Source: Arthrobacter crystallopoietes (lineage in GTDB: Bacteria; Actinomycetota; Actinomycetes; Actinomycetales; Micrococcaceae). Taken from it: DNA of 64,000 nucleotides. A program made the translations under genes and the position numbers. Below are positions 45,748 through 54,037 of the stretch, one piece after another; position 1 is the stretch's first letter; every line of letters begins with the position of its first letter. The DNA is taken from NCBI RefSeq assembly GCF_002849715.1, contig NZ_CP018863.1, positions 4,030,001-4,094,000 of the forward strand, in the 5' to 3' direction. The notes beneath the pieces were generated by a model. It searched no databases. It saw only the letters and a program-made list of their open reading frames with translations, and was not told the DNA's origin.

Positions 45748-47112
45748 GTGAACGCCAGATCGACAGACACCGGCCGCATGACCCCTCAACAGCGCAGGGT
45801 AGCAGGGGCTACTATGATCGGCACGACGGTGGAGTGGTACGACTACTTCATCTACGCCAACGCCGCCGCCCTGGTCCTCGCCCCGCTGTTCTTCTCCCCG
45901 CTGCAGGGGACCATGGCTTCGATCGTCTCATTCGCCACCGTCGGCATCAGCTTCCTGTTCCGCCCCCTGGGAGCCGTCATCATGGGCAGGGTGGGCGACC
46001 GGTATGGCCGCCGGGTAGTGCTGATCATCACCTTGATCCTCATGGGTCTAGGTACCACCCTCATCGGCGTCCTGCCTACGTACGCCACAATCGGGGTCTG
46101 GGCCCCGATCCTGCTGGTGTTCCTGCGCATCGTCCAGGGATTCTCCGCCGGCGGAGAATGGGGCGGGGCAGCGCTGATGGCTGTCGAACACGCCCCGGCC
46201 GAACACCGCGGCAAGTTCGGCGCCTTTCCGCAGCTGGGAGTTCCCGCCGGGATGCTTCTGGCCTCCGGGGTCACAGCCGTCTTCGCCGCCACGCTTACCG
46301 ACGAGCAGTTCCTGGCCTGGGGCTGGCGGGTGCCATTCCTGCTGAGCTTCGTTCTGATCCTGATCGGCCACTACATCCGCACACGGGTCGAGGAGTCACC
46401 GGTATTCCATGAGCTGGAGGCCACGAAACAGACTGAGACCGCGCCGCTGTCCACTCTCTTCCGCCACCACCCAAAAAAGGTTATCCAGGCCACGCTCATC
46501 TTCATGGGCAATAACGCTGCCGGCTACATGCTCACCGGCGGCTTCATCCTGGGCTACGCCACCAGACAGCTGGACTTGAACGCCGATGCCATCCTCAACA
46601 TCATCACCCTCGGTTCGGTGGCCTGGCTGATCTCGACCTGGGTCTCCGCGGTACTCTCCGACCGCATCGGCCGCCGCAAAATGTACATCATAGGATGGGC
46701 GTGCATGCTCGCCTGGCTATACCCGCTCTTCCTGCTCATCGACACCGCCGAGATGATCCTCGTCGTCGTCGCCTTGGTGGTTTTCGGCGCGGTCATGGGG
46801 CTGTCGTACGGACCGCTGCCGGCCCTGTACGCCGAGCTGTTCCCGGCCCGGATCCGACTCAGCGGCGCCTCCATCAGCTACGCGATGGGTGCAGTGCTCG
46901 GCGGGGCCTTCGCCCCCACGATCGCCACCGCACTGGTGGGTACGTTCAACACCACCGTCGCCGTCTCGACGTACCTATTCCTGCTCGTGGCGGCCTCGCT
47001 GATCGCCACCCTGACGCTGAAGGACCGCACTGGGTCCAACCTCTACCCGCCGGACAGCAAACTGCAGCCGCTGGAGGACGACGAAACCCCTGGCCCCACC
47101 CTCAACCTCTAA
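45748..47112 (+). CDS. MFS transporter, metabolite:H+ symporter (MHS) type
   Basis: 454-residue, twelve-helix proton symporter of the MHS family (ProP/ShiA/KgtP/PcaT-like), which imports small organic acids, betaines or aromatic acids. The N-terminus has GTTVEWYDYFIYANAAAL, diagnostic for MHS; the MFS loop 2-3 motif is GRVGDRYGRRVVL; and helix 5 has RIVQGFSAGGEWGGAALMAVE. A second loop motif is SDRIGRRKMYI. The substrate cannot be told from sequence. Start at GTG 45748, with AAGGAG five bases before it; the frame further upstream is not conserved. A short 6-bp hairpin lies at 47139-47153, about 30 bases after the stop. Confidence 0.9.
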   Translation: MNARSTDTGRMTPQQRRVAGATMIGTTVEWYDYFIYANAAALVLAPLFFSPLQGTMASIVSFATVGISFLFRPLGAVIMGRVGDRYGRRVVLIITLILMGLGTTLIGVLPTYATIGVWAPILLVFLRIVQGFSAGGEWGGAALMAVEHAPAEHRGKFGAFPQLGVPAGMLLASGVTAVFAATLTDEQFLAWGWRVPFLLSFVLILIGHYIRTRVEESPVFHELEATKQTETAPLSTLFRHHPKKVIQATLIFMGNNAAGYMLTGGFILGYATRQLDLNADAILNIITLGSVAWLISTWVSAVLSDRIGRRKMYIIGWACMLAWLYPLFLLIDTAEMILVVVALVVFGAVMGLSYGPLPALYAELFPARIRLSGASISYAMGAVLGGAFAPTIATALVGTFNTTVAVSTYLFLLVAASLIATLTLKDRTGSNLYPPDSKLQPLEDDETPGPTLNL

Positions 47113-47184
47113 CTATCCACGTCGCCGCGGCCCCGCACCGCCCTTCGAGGGCGCCCGGTCAGATCCGTCCGGCATCGTCTGCTC

Positions 47185-47655
47185 TCATTGAGGCGACTGC
47201 CCCGGCACCCCCTCTGTTGATTGCCTCTCCCCGAAAGGCGTACTCGTTTCGTCCACATGCTGTTTGAGCGTCTGCAGGTGATACGCCCAACCCGCACGAT
47301 GATCGGCCGCAAGTGACTCTCCATCAGAGAGTGCAGCGAACCCTGATTCACTGAGGCAGATTCGTGCGCCCGTCCCGTCTGCGTCAAAGGTGCATTCGAC
47401 AGTGGTCGGACGCTCCCATTCGCTCTCACGCCACGAGAAGACAAGCCGGCGCCCCTCCACCACGTCTTCGACCACTCCGGTGGCCTGGAACGAAACGCCG
47501 TCCAGCTCCCAGTGCTCCGTCAGTAGCGAGCCCGCAACGGGCCAGAAGTCCATCTCCGGCCACCATTGGCCTTTTTCGTGGACGAACACTGTCCACGCAT
47601 GGGCAACCGAGCAGCTAAGTGACACTTCTGCCTGAATTCGGTCGACGGCGGCCAT
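47185..47655 (-). CDS. SRPBCC/AHSA1-family protein
   Basis: 156-residue START/SRPBCC-fold protein with a deep hydrophobic ligand pocket. Landmarks are EVSLSCSVAHAWTVFVHEKG, WWPEMDF, GRRLVFSWRESEWERPTTVE and GWAYHLQTLKQHVDE near the end, all fitting the AHSA1 (activator of Hsp90 homologue 1-like) branch. Bacterial members are mostly uncharacterised and may bind hydrophobic ligands. No signal peptide. It is convergent with the transporter gene; there is no operon partner. Confidence 0.85.
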   Translation of the reverse strand: MAAVDRIQAEVSLSCSVAHAWTVFVHEKGQWWPEMDFWPVAGSLLTEHWELDGVSFQATGVVEDVVEGRRLVFSWRESEWERPTTVECTFDADGTGARICLSESGFAALSDGESLAADHRAGWAYHLQTLKQHVDETSTPFGERQSTEGVPGQSPQ

Positions 47656-47758
47656 GTGCCTGTTATGCCATACGTCCGGTTCAACCGCAATGGCACCGAT
47701 CCCCGCCCGTCGCTACCAGCCCCACAAACAGCGACGGCGCGAAGCAGCCTCGCGCCTC

Positions 47759-48283
47759 CTACCGGAGCAATACGGCGACTCCGCTGGCAGCCGCGGCCCA
47801 CAGCACGCTGGCAAAGGTTCCCAGAATAAACCGCTCTGCAGCGCCGGCCTGACCGAGTTCGGAGTAGCGGCCGAGACCTTTCACAGCCAGTACTACAGCC
47901 AGTCCCTCCGGCCAACCAGCCAGCAGGGTAACGGCGATGCCTGTCCGCTCCAGTACGCCGATCCAAGCACCCCCTCGAAGGACAGGCTCCTTCTCAGCTT
48001 TCTCCCGGTTCTCCGGGTGTAAGGCATTGAAGGACAGGGTGAGGATACTGACAGTCAGCGGCCCGCCGCCCAGCGCGGCGGCGGCCACGGCAAATGCATA
48101 GACACCGGCTCCCAGGCCGCCCTCGCTGATACTCGCCAGCAACGCCGCTACCCCCAGCCAGACAAGCGAAATGGCACTAAGCGAATACAATCGGGCGTTC
48201 CCATGGCCGCGGAAGCGCTCCCCATACATCGGTACCGTAATGAGGGCAGCCAGACACAGCAGAATCAGACTGACGAGACTCAC
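47759..48283 (-). CDS. Multi-pass membrane protein coupled to SatD-like gene
   Basis: 174-residue protein with about four or five hydrophobic helices (SLVSLILLCLAALITV, LSAISLVWLGVAALLA, GVYAFAVAAAALGGGPL, VLERTGIAVTLLAGW, RFILGTFASVLWAAAAS). I do not recognise the family. The GTG start at 48283 overlaps the TGA of the SatD-like gene (GTGA), so it is translated with it and is probably its functional partner. A Lys/Glu-rich loop (HPENREKAEKEPV) sits between helices 3 and 4. A start further upstream would lie in the SatD-like gene. Confidence 0.75.
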   Translation of the reverse strand: MSLVSLILLCLAALITVPMYGERFRGHGNARLYSLSAISLVWLGVAALLASISEGGLGAGVYAFAVAAAALGGGPLTVSILTLSFNALHPENREKAEKEPVLRGGAWIGVLERTGIAVTLLAGWPEGLAVVLAVKGLGRYSELGQAGAAERFILGTFASVLWAAAASGVAVLLR

Positions 48284-48867
48284 AGATCCGCACCTTCCAG
48301 GAGGGATTCCGCGACCCCACGGACCCTTCTCGATTCCTGCCACAGCCCGCTCTGAAGTCTGCTGGAGACGGCCTGCTGGCTGATCCCAAGCTGCCGGGCA
48401 ATCTGCTGCTGTGTTAGGCCTTGGTCGCTGAGAATGCCCGCCTCGACTGACATGGCACTGCGCTTCCGCGCTACGGAGACCAGCAACTGCAGTAACGCTT
48501 CCGCTTGTGCAGCCATGTGACTCTGACCCGAAACGGCGATATTCCCGGAGGCATTCTTGGCAGCCGTCACTGCCGTGCGGGCCCGCTCGAATGCCTCCCC
48601 TGAAGCAGCCCGAGTATTATCAGGCAAAGGCTTGCGCACTTCCCCGATGCCGATGCCAACGCTCCACTGCCCGCTGACGGCCAACTCCATCGCAATGCTC
48701 AACGTGACGGAAGCATCATCGATAAGACTCTGCATCTCATCCCCCGCGGTTCGGTCGAACGGGAGAACTAACGGCCGCAGGGCGTCCTTGTTTAGCTCAT
48801 CCATGACGGGACCCACGAGGTCCTCCCGCGTCCTGGACTTACGTTGATCAACGGTGAGGACGTACAT
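48280..48867 (-). CDS. SatD-like protein: cyclase-fold domain with C-terminal HTH
   Basis: 195-residue cytoplasmic protein. Residues ~1-125 resemble SatD-family proteins, whose fold looks like class III nucleotidyl cyclases: MYVLTVDQRKSR holds an Asp like the first metal-binding residue, FDRTAGDEMQSLI the second Asp before a Glu, and WSVGIGIGEV and ASGEAFERARTAV the following strand and helix. Residues ~145-190 are an HTH (GLTQQQIARQLGISQQAVSS), similar to sigma region 4/MerR-type domains. Nucleotide binding or synthesis is an inference. The gene is coupled to the membrane protein downstream. The ATG at 48867 is favoured over 48900 because the family core begins there. Confidence 0.72.
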   Translation of the reverse strand: MYVLTVDQRKSRTREDLVGPVMDELNKDALRPLVLPFDRTAGDEMQSLIDDASVTLSIAMELAVSGQWSVGIGIGEVRKPLPDNTRAASGEAFERARTAVTAAKNASGNIAVSGQSHMAAQAEALLQLLVSVARKRSAMSVEAGILSDQGLTQQQIARQLGISQQAVSSRLQSGLWQESRRVRGVAESLLEGADL

Positions 48868-48930
48868 GACAAAACCATATCCTTGTGGGCATACCAACAA
48901 TGCTACAAGCTTGTTTGAGCGCTAACAAGC

Positions 48931-49302
48931 TCAGACTGCCTGATGGCTTACCAAGCTAATGGTGTTGCCCTCGGAGTCCTTGACGAAAGCCATCCATTCG
49001 TCGCTGCCGGCAGGACCCAGCGTCCCGTCGTCATGGTGGAAGATCAGCTGCGGCTCCGCCACGACTTCAACCCCGGCGTCCTTCAGCCTTGCAATCTCTG
49101 AGCGGACGTCAGGCACCTGCAAATAGATGAGGGCGGAAGGTGCTTCCCGTTCCAAGAGCAACCTCACGCCGTCGAGCATGAAAAAGACCAGCCCCGGCGG
49201 GTCATAAACGGCTGCCGCTTCCTGCCGCAGCAAGTCCTCGTAGAAAATTCTGGCCCGGTTGAGGTCTGAGGCACGTTGGGCAATCTGCGTGATTTTCACC
49301 AT
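48931..49302 (-). CDS. VOC family (glyoxalase/bleomycin resistance-like) protein
   Basis: 123-residue vicinal-oxygen-chelate protein. The paired beta-alpha-beta modules are clear: VKITQIAQRASDLNRARIFY and LIYLQVPDVRSEIARLKDAG, with WMAFVKDSEGNTISLVSH closing the second and providing the usual Glu. Members act as glyoxalases, dioxygenases, epimerases or drug-binding proteins; which one applies here is unknown. GGAGGA sits directly before the ATG at 49302, so the GTG at 49299 may be the true start. It is divergent from the DUF3054 gene; their starts are 68 bases apart. Confidence 0.85.
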   Translation of the reverse strand: MVKITQIAQRASDLNRARIFYEDLLRQEAAAVYDPPGLVFFMLDGVRLLLEREAPSALIYLQVPDVRSEIARLKDAGVEVVAEPQLIFHHDDGTLGPAGSDEWMAFVKDSEGNTISLVSHQAV

Positions 49303-49370
49303 TCCTCCGAGTGCTCCATACGCCCCCGACCATTGCCAGAAAGTGCCGCGGTGGAACGTAGGCTTGAGTC

Positions 49371-49778
49371 GTGAAGACTTCTGCAATCGCTCCCCGGCAG
49401 TCTACGGCCAGCATAGTCCTCGCCTTCGCGGGAGACATCGCGTGCATCGTCCTTTTTGCAGCGATCGGACGCGACACGCACGAACACGGCCTGGACGTAT
49501 CGGGAATCCTCTTGACCGCCGCGCCGTTTGCCGGCGGCGCTGCCATCGGCTGGCTGCTTGGCCGGGTCTGGCGCAGACCACTGGCCCTTTGGCCTGCCGC
49601 CGTCGTTGTTTGGCTCTCCACTGTCGTTTTCGGACTGCTGCTGCGCGGACTTGCCGGCGGAGGACTGGCGGTGTCGTTCCAGATCGTGACCCTGCTGGTA
49701 CTGGGTGCATTTGTTGTCGGCTGGCGTCTGGTCGCGGCACTGGTCATGAAGATACGCAAAAGCCGGACCTTGGCATAA
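49371..49778 (+). CDS. DUF3054 family membrane protein
   Basis: 135-residue protein with four transmembrane helices (ASIVLAFAGDIACIVLFAAIG, GILLTAAPFAGGAAIGWLLG, WPAAVVVWLSTVVFGLLL, VSFQIVTLLVLGAFVVGW), matching DUF3054, an actinobacterial family of unknown function. The conserved polar residues are in AFAGDIACIVLFAAIGRDTH. It starts with GTG 49371. The Lrp-type gene follows 42 bases downstream. Confidence 0.85.
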   Translation: MKTSAIAPRQSTASIVLAFAGDIACIVLFAAIGRDTHEHGLDVSGILLTAAPFAGGAAIGWLLGRVWRRPLALWPAAVVVWLSTVVFGLLLRGLAGGGLAVSFQIVTLLVLGAFVVGWRLVAALVMKIRKSRTLA

Positions 49779-49820
49779 CCTCGGTTATAGGCATAAATGG
49801 TGCGATGAAAGGCAGCAAAA

Positions 49821-50102
49821 GTGGTTACAGCGTTTGTACTCATCCAGACCGATGCATCCCGGATCCCGGAGTCAGCGCAGGAGATATCGGAGATCGAAGG
49901 CATCAGCGAGGTCTACTCGGTTACCGGCGAATGGGACTTGATCGCCGTTGCCCGGGTCACCAAACATGAAGATCTTGCCGATGTGATCGCAGACCGGCTC
50001 TCCAAGATTGAGGGCGTCCAAGCCACGACGACGCACATCGCATTCCGTGCCTATTCCCAGCATGACCTTGATGCGGCCTTCTCTTTAGGGTTCGACCACT
50101 AA
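49821..50102 (+). CDS. Lrp/AsnC-type ligand-binding (RAM) domain protein
   Basis: 93-residue stand-alone effector-binding domain of the Lrp/AsnC family, without a DNA-binding HTH. The beta-alpha-beta-beta-alpha-beta fold is seen as TAFVLIQTDASRIPESAQEI, VYSVTGEWDLIAVARV and ADRLSKIEGVQATTTHIAF; GEWD is the family hallmark. Such domains oligomerise and bind amino acids; the role here is unknown. The start is GTG with GAAAGG upstream. A long hairpin follows its stop. Confidence 0.85.
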   Translation: MVTAFVLIQTDASRIPESAQEISEIEGISEVYSVTGEWDLIAVARVTKHEDLADVIADRLSKIEGVQATTTHIAFRAYSQHDLDAAFSLGFDH

Positions 50103-50111
50103 TTGAACCAA

Positions 50112-50151
50112 GGTGTGTGGGCCGGAGGAATCATCCGCCGGCCCACACACC
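50112..50151. terminator. Bidirectional terminator between the Lrp-type gene and trpD
   Basis: Perfect 14-bp inverted repeat (50112-50125 with 50138-50151) with a 12-base loop, followed by TTTAA on the plus strand. It sits between convergent genes. Confidence 0.75.
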
Positions 50152-50172
50152 TTTAATGTCTTAGGACCAGGC

Positions 50173-51225
50173 CTACTGCGTGACCTTGATCCAACGGTCA
50201 AGTGCCGAGGCTGCGGCTCCACTGTCGATTGCTTCGATAGCTTGGGCGAGGCCCTTCGCCAGCCTTTCCTGAAGAGGTCCCTCGGCCGACTCATCCAAGG
50301 CGACCAAGGCAGCAGCAGCATTAAGAACGACGGCGTCACGGACCGGACCTCGGTCTCCTGCCAGGGTGCGCCGGACTACTTCCGCATTGGCGGACGCATC
50401 CCCACCGCGCAGGTCGTCCAGGGTGGCACGCGCGATACCGAGATCGAGCGGGTCGAGTTCCGTTTCAGTGACCTTGCCGTCCCGGACCTCCCAGACCGTC
50501 GATGGGCCGGTGGTGGTGAGCTCATCAAGACCGTCCCCTCCCCGGAAAACCAGCGCCCGCTGTCCGCGGGTAGCCAGCACGCCGGCGATGAGGGGGGCCA
50601 GCCTCGCGTCGGCGACGCCGATGGCAGATGCCGTCGGATGCGCCGGATTGGTCATGGGGCCCATGAAGTTAAACGCGGTAGCTACACCGAGCTCGCTGCG
50701 AACGGTACCCGCGTACCTCATAGAGGGATGGAATACCTGGGCAAAGCAGAAGGTGATGCCGGCCTCGACTGCGGCCTGGGCCACCCTGTCGACAGGGAGA
50801 TCCAGACGTACGCCGAGCGCTTCGATAACATCCGCTGACCCTGAAGACGACGACGCAGCACGATTTCCGTGCTTCACGATGCGTGCACCCGCTCCTGCGC
50901 ATACGAGTGCGGCCATCGACGAGATGTTGACCGTGTTCTGTCGGTCACCGCCGGTTCCAACGATGTCGAGCTTCTCGCCCGGTATATCAATCGGGCGGGC
51001 ATTGCTGACCATGGCATCGACCAAACCGGTAAGTTCATCGACCGTCTCACCCTTCGCGCGCAGTGCCACCAGGAACCCTGCCATCTGCGCGTCGGTGGCC
51101 TCTCCGGCCATGATCGTGTTCATCGCCCAGTGAGTTTGCTCTCGACTGAGGTCGTCACCGGCGATCAGCGCCGAGATCAGAACGGGCCATTGAAGGGCAG
51201 TCTTGGCATCACTAATAGGGCTCAC
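50173..51225 (-). CDS. trpD: Anthranilate phosphoribosyltransferase
   Basis: Second step of tryptophan synthesis: transfers phosphoribose from PRPP to anthranilate. 350 residues. The glycine-rich PRPP motif [15 protein letters not shown] (residues ~89-103), [21 protein letters not shown] (~118-138) and [22 protein letters not shown] (~168-189) are all conserved, with a late acidic [10 protein letters not shown] region binding metal. It is not next to other trp genes in this window. GTG start at 51225 lies six bases after TAACCT, so its mRNA may be leaderless. Confidence 0.95.
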   Translation of the reverse strand: MSPISDAKTALQWPVLISALIAGDDLSREQTHWAMNTIMAGEATDAQMAGFLVALRAKGETVDELTGLVDAMVSNARPIDIPGEKLDIVGTGGDRQNTVNISSMAALVCAGAGARIVKHGNRAASSSSGSADVIEALGVRLDLPVDRVAQAAVEAGITFCFAQVFHPSMRYAGTVRSELGVATAFNFMGPMTNPAHPTASAIGVADARLAPLIAGVLATRGQRALVFRGGDGLDELTTTGPSTVWEVRDGKVTETELDPLDLGIARATLDDLRGGDASANAEVVRRTLAGDRGPVRDAVVLNAAAALVALDESAEGPLQERLAKGLAQAIEAIDSGAAASALDRWIKVTQ

Positions 51226-51231
51226 ACACCT

Positions 51232-51237
51232 AGGTTA
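51232..51237 (-). promoter_or_regulatory. -10 element of trpD
   Basis: TAACCT on the minus strand, six bases before the GTG start; no Shine-Dalgarno sequence. A clear -35 is not visible. Confidence 0.35.
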
Positions 51238-51361
51238 TCTACGAATTGTAGAAACTGCCTGAATATTAACTTTGCCGACATTCCGCGGAATACCGGGGCT
51301 TGGGAACGTTCGGCGCCCGCCACGCGTTCCGATGCATTGGTGAACTGGGCGGATTTATAGA

Positions 51362-51367
51362 CATAAT
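51362..51367 (+). promoter_or_regulatory. -10 element of ctaE
   Basis: CATAAT, six bases before the GTG start at 51374, with TTGGTG (51337-51342) 19 bases upstream. This again suggests a leaderless message. It shares the 148-base divergent region with trpD. Confidence 0.35.
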
Positions 51368-51373
51368 GACTAT

Positions 51374-52012
51374 GTGACAACTGCAACCCACGCCCCCAGT
51401 ACCCCGGCACATCCCACGCTGAACCGCCCAAACCTCGTTTCCGTCGGAACCGTTGTATGGCTGTCCAGCGAGCTGATGTTCTTTGCCGGCCTTTTCGCTA
51501 TGTACTTCACCCTGCGAGCCACCTCACCAGAGATGTGGGCCACCGAAACGGCAAAACTCGACGTTCCGTTCGCGTTGGTCAACACCATCATCCTGGTAGC
51601 CAGCTCCTTCACCTGCCAGTTTGGTGTATTCGCGGCCGAACGCCTTCAGGCCCGCCGAACCGGCAGCCCCTTCAACGTCGCACGTTGGGGAATGGTCGAG
51701 TGGTTCCTGCTCACCTTCCTCATGGGCGCCATCTTTGTGTCTGTACAGGCTTATGAGTACGCCCACCTCGTCTCCGAGGGAGTATCGCTTTCCTCCAACG
51801 CTTACGGTTCGGCGTTCTACATCACCACAGGCTTCCATGGTCTTCACGTCGCTGGTGGACTGATCGCGTTCCTGCTGATCATTGGCCGCGCCTATGTCGC
51901 GAAGAAGTTCGGTCACTTTGAAGCGACCTCAGCGATCGTCACCTCCTACTACTGGCACTTCGTCGATGTGGTTTGGATCGCTCTGTTCATCATCATTTAC
52001 TTCCTGAAGTAA
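51374..52012 (+). CDS. ctaE: Cytochrome c oxidase subunit III
   Basis: Five-helix subunit III of the aa3 oxidase, 212 residues. Conserved segments are [19 protein letters not shown] with the membrane-embedded Glu, [36 protein letters not shown], and [17 protein letters not shown] at the end. It is located upstream of the qcrCAB genes, the usual actinobacterial order, whereas the other oxidase subunits are on the opposite strand at 57-60 kb. In this group the oxidase and the bc1 complex form one supercomplex. Confidence 0.96.
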   Translation: MTTATHAPSTPAHPTLNRPNLVSVGTVVWLSSELMFFAGLFAMYFTLRATSPEMWATETAKLDVPFALVNTIILVASSFTCQFGVFAAERLQARRTGSPFNVARWGMVEWFLLTFLMGAIFVSVQAYEYAHLVSEGVSLSSNAYGSAFYITTGFHGLHVAGGLIAFLLIIGRAYVAKKFGHFEATSAIVTSYYWHFVDVVWIALFIIIYFLK

Positions 52013-52098
52013 GCCTTACTTGACTGTTCTTCTACGAAGGACAGAATTTCAAGAAGCTGCATTCGACGCACACGCACCACAGAGTTAGGAACCAAGAA

Positions 52099-52911
52099 GT
52101 GAAGGCACTTTCGCAAAAGCGGCGACATCCGCTGGCGGCCATTGCCCTGTTGCTTATGGGTCTGCTGGTTACCGGCGGTCTTTACGCCGTAGCCGGTACG
52201 GTCAACGAGGCCCAGGCGACAACCACCACATACTCGGCACAGGACATCGAAGAGGGCGAAAAGCTCTTCGTTTCAAACTGCGCCACTTGTCACGGGTTGG
52301 GTGCAGTTGGCGCTCCGGAAGGTGCCCACGGAAATCAGGCAGGTCCTTCTCTGATCGGTGTCGGCGCAGCGGCCGTCGACTTCCAGGTCGGCACGGGGCG
52401 TATGCCGATGCAGATGACCGGACCTCAGGCACAGCAGAAGCCCAAGCAGTTCAATGACGAGCAGACCATGCAGCTGGCCGCTTACGTTGCTTCGCTGGGG
52501 GCCGGTCCGGCCATTCCCGAGGAACAGTACCTCGATGCCAGCGAAGGTGATCCCGCTGCCGGCGGCGAACTGTTCCGCGTCAACTGCGCCATGTGCCATA
52601 ACGCTGCAGCCGCCGGCGGTGCCCTCACCCGCGGTAAGTTCGCACCGGCACTCGCCGGCGTGAGCGAGAAGCACATCTACGAAGCCATGGTTACCGGCCC
52701 GCAGAACATGCCCGTCTTCAGCGATGCCAACATCTCCCCCGAAGGCAAGCAAGACATCGTCGCCTTCCTGAAGACCATTGAAGAACAGGGATCACCCGGT
52801 GGTAATTCCCTTGGATCGCTCGGCCCCGTTTCCGAAGGCCTCCTGATCTGGACAGCGGGCCTTGGAGTCATCATCGCCTTCACGATCTGGCTGACCCAGC
52901 GGTCATCCTGA
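52099..52911 (+). CDS. qcrC: Diheme cytochrome c subunit of the bcc complex
   Basis: Membrane-anchored diheme cytochrome c1-like subunit, 270 residues. An N-terminal membrane anchor or signal (HPLAAIALLLMGLLVTGGL) is followed by two heme c sites, CATCH (residue ~57) and CAMCH (~159), with Met ligands probably in MPMQM and NMPVF. A C-terminal membrane helix (LLIWTAGLGVIIAFTIWL) holds it in the membrane. In actinobacteria the second heme passes electrons straight to the oxidase, replacing soluble cytochrome c. GTG start with AGGA nine bases upstream. Confidence 0.96.
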   Translation: MKALSQKRRHPLAAIALLLMGLLVTGGLYAVAGTVNEAQATTTTYSAQDIEEGEKLFVSNCATCHGLGAVGAPEGAHGNQAGPSLIGVGAAAVDFQVGTGRMPMQMTGPQAQQKPKQFNDEQTMQLAAYVASLGAGPAIPEEQYLDASEGDPAAGGELFRVNCAMCHNAAAAGGALTRGKFAPALAGVSEKHIYEAMVTGPQNMPVFSDANISPEGKQDIVAFLKTIEEQGSPGGNSLGSLGPVSEGLLIWTAGLGVIIAFTIWLTQRSS

Positions 52912-53006
52912 TCTCCTCCCGGCGGCCGAAGGGCCGCCGGGAAATTACTGACAACACACGCACTGAAAATCTTTAGAGACATATCAAGAGAAGGATGAGA
53001 GGGATC

Positions 53007-54035
53007 ATGGGCGACCATAGTCACGGCAGTCCGAAATCCTCGGGCACCGTTGCTACGGCTGGTCAGAGCGAAGTGGAGAAGTTCCAGGATCCTGGACTTC
53101 CGCCACATCGCCCGCGCCTTGCCGACAAGGATCCCCGGGCCGAAAAGCGAGCCGAGAAACAGGTTGCGATTCTGTTCGTAATCTCCATCATCGGTACCCT
53201 GCTTTTCTTCGTGGGATACTTTGCCATCCGTTTGGATGAGACCATTGCAACGCTGCGACTGCAGAACTTTTTGCTCGGTATGGGCACTGCCTTTGCCATG
53301 CTCGGAATTGGCGTAGGTATTGTCCACTGGGCAAAGACCCTGATGCCCGATCACGAGATCGCAGAAGAACGTCACGCGGTCCGCACCGAAGAAGACCGCG
53401 TCATTGCGGAAACGATGGTTACGGAGATCATCGAGGAAACGGGCATCAAGCGCCGCCCGCTGATCCGTAACACGCTCCTCGGCGCCATGATTCTAGCGCC
53501 GCTGCCGGCGATCGGGATCCTGCGCGACCTCTCAGAGGACCTGAATCCCGACGTGCTGAGGCACACAATGTGGGACGCAGGAGTCCGTCTGACCCGCGAC
53601 CCGAGCGGCACACCGATCAAGGCCTCAGACGTCACGATCGGATCGGCTTTCCATGTAATTCCGGAAGGCCTGAACGAAGCTGAGCACAAGCTGGAAGAAA
53701 AGGCCAAGGCCGTCGTCCTGCTTATGCGTCTCAATCCGGAGGATCTCCATGTATCCCCCGGCCGCGAAGACTGGAACTACAACGGCATTGTTGCCTACTC
53801 CAAGATTTGCACCCACGTGGGATGCCCGGTCGCTCTTTATGAGCAGCAGACGCATCATCTGCTCTGCCCATGCCACCAGTCGACGTTCGACCTGACCCAG
53901 GAATGCAAAGTCATTTTCGGTCCGGCCACACATGCCTTGCCGCAGCTGCCTATCAGCGTTGACGACGAGGGATACCTGGTTGCAACCAGCGACTTCCACG
54001 AACCCGTCGGACCTAGCTTCTGGGAGCGTGGCTAA
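53007..54035 (+). CDS. qcrA: Rieske iron-sulfur subunit of the bcc complex
   Basis: 342-residue Rieske protein with the three N-terminal membrane helices typical of actinobacteria (around residues 55-75, 95-115 and 160-180) and a C-terminal 2Fe-2S domain. The cluster motifs are CTHVGCPV (residue ~266) and CPCHQSTFD (~288). It takes electrons from menaquinol bound by QcrB and passes them to QcrC. The ATG at 53007 has GAGAGGG just upstream, and is preferred to the ATG at 52995. qcrB starts two bases after its stop. Confidence 0.95.
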   Translation: MGDHSHGSPKSSGTVATAGQSEVEKFQDPGLPPHRPRLADKDPRAEKRAEKQVAILFVISIIGTLLFFVGYFAIRLDETIATLRLQNFLLGMGTAFAMLGIGVGIVHWAKTLMPDHEIAEERHAVRTEEDRVIAETMVTEIIEETGIKRRPLIRNTLLGAMILAPLPAIGILRDLSEDLNPDVLRHTMWDAGVRLTRDPSGTPIKASDVTIGSAFHVIPEGLNEAEHKLEEKAKAVVLLMRLNPEDLHVSPGREDWNYNGIVAYSKICTHVGCPVALYEQQTHHLLCPCHQSTFDLTQECKVIFGPATHALPQLPISVDDEGYLVATSDFHEPVGPSFWERG

Positions 54036-54037
54036 TC

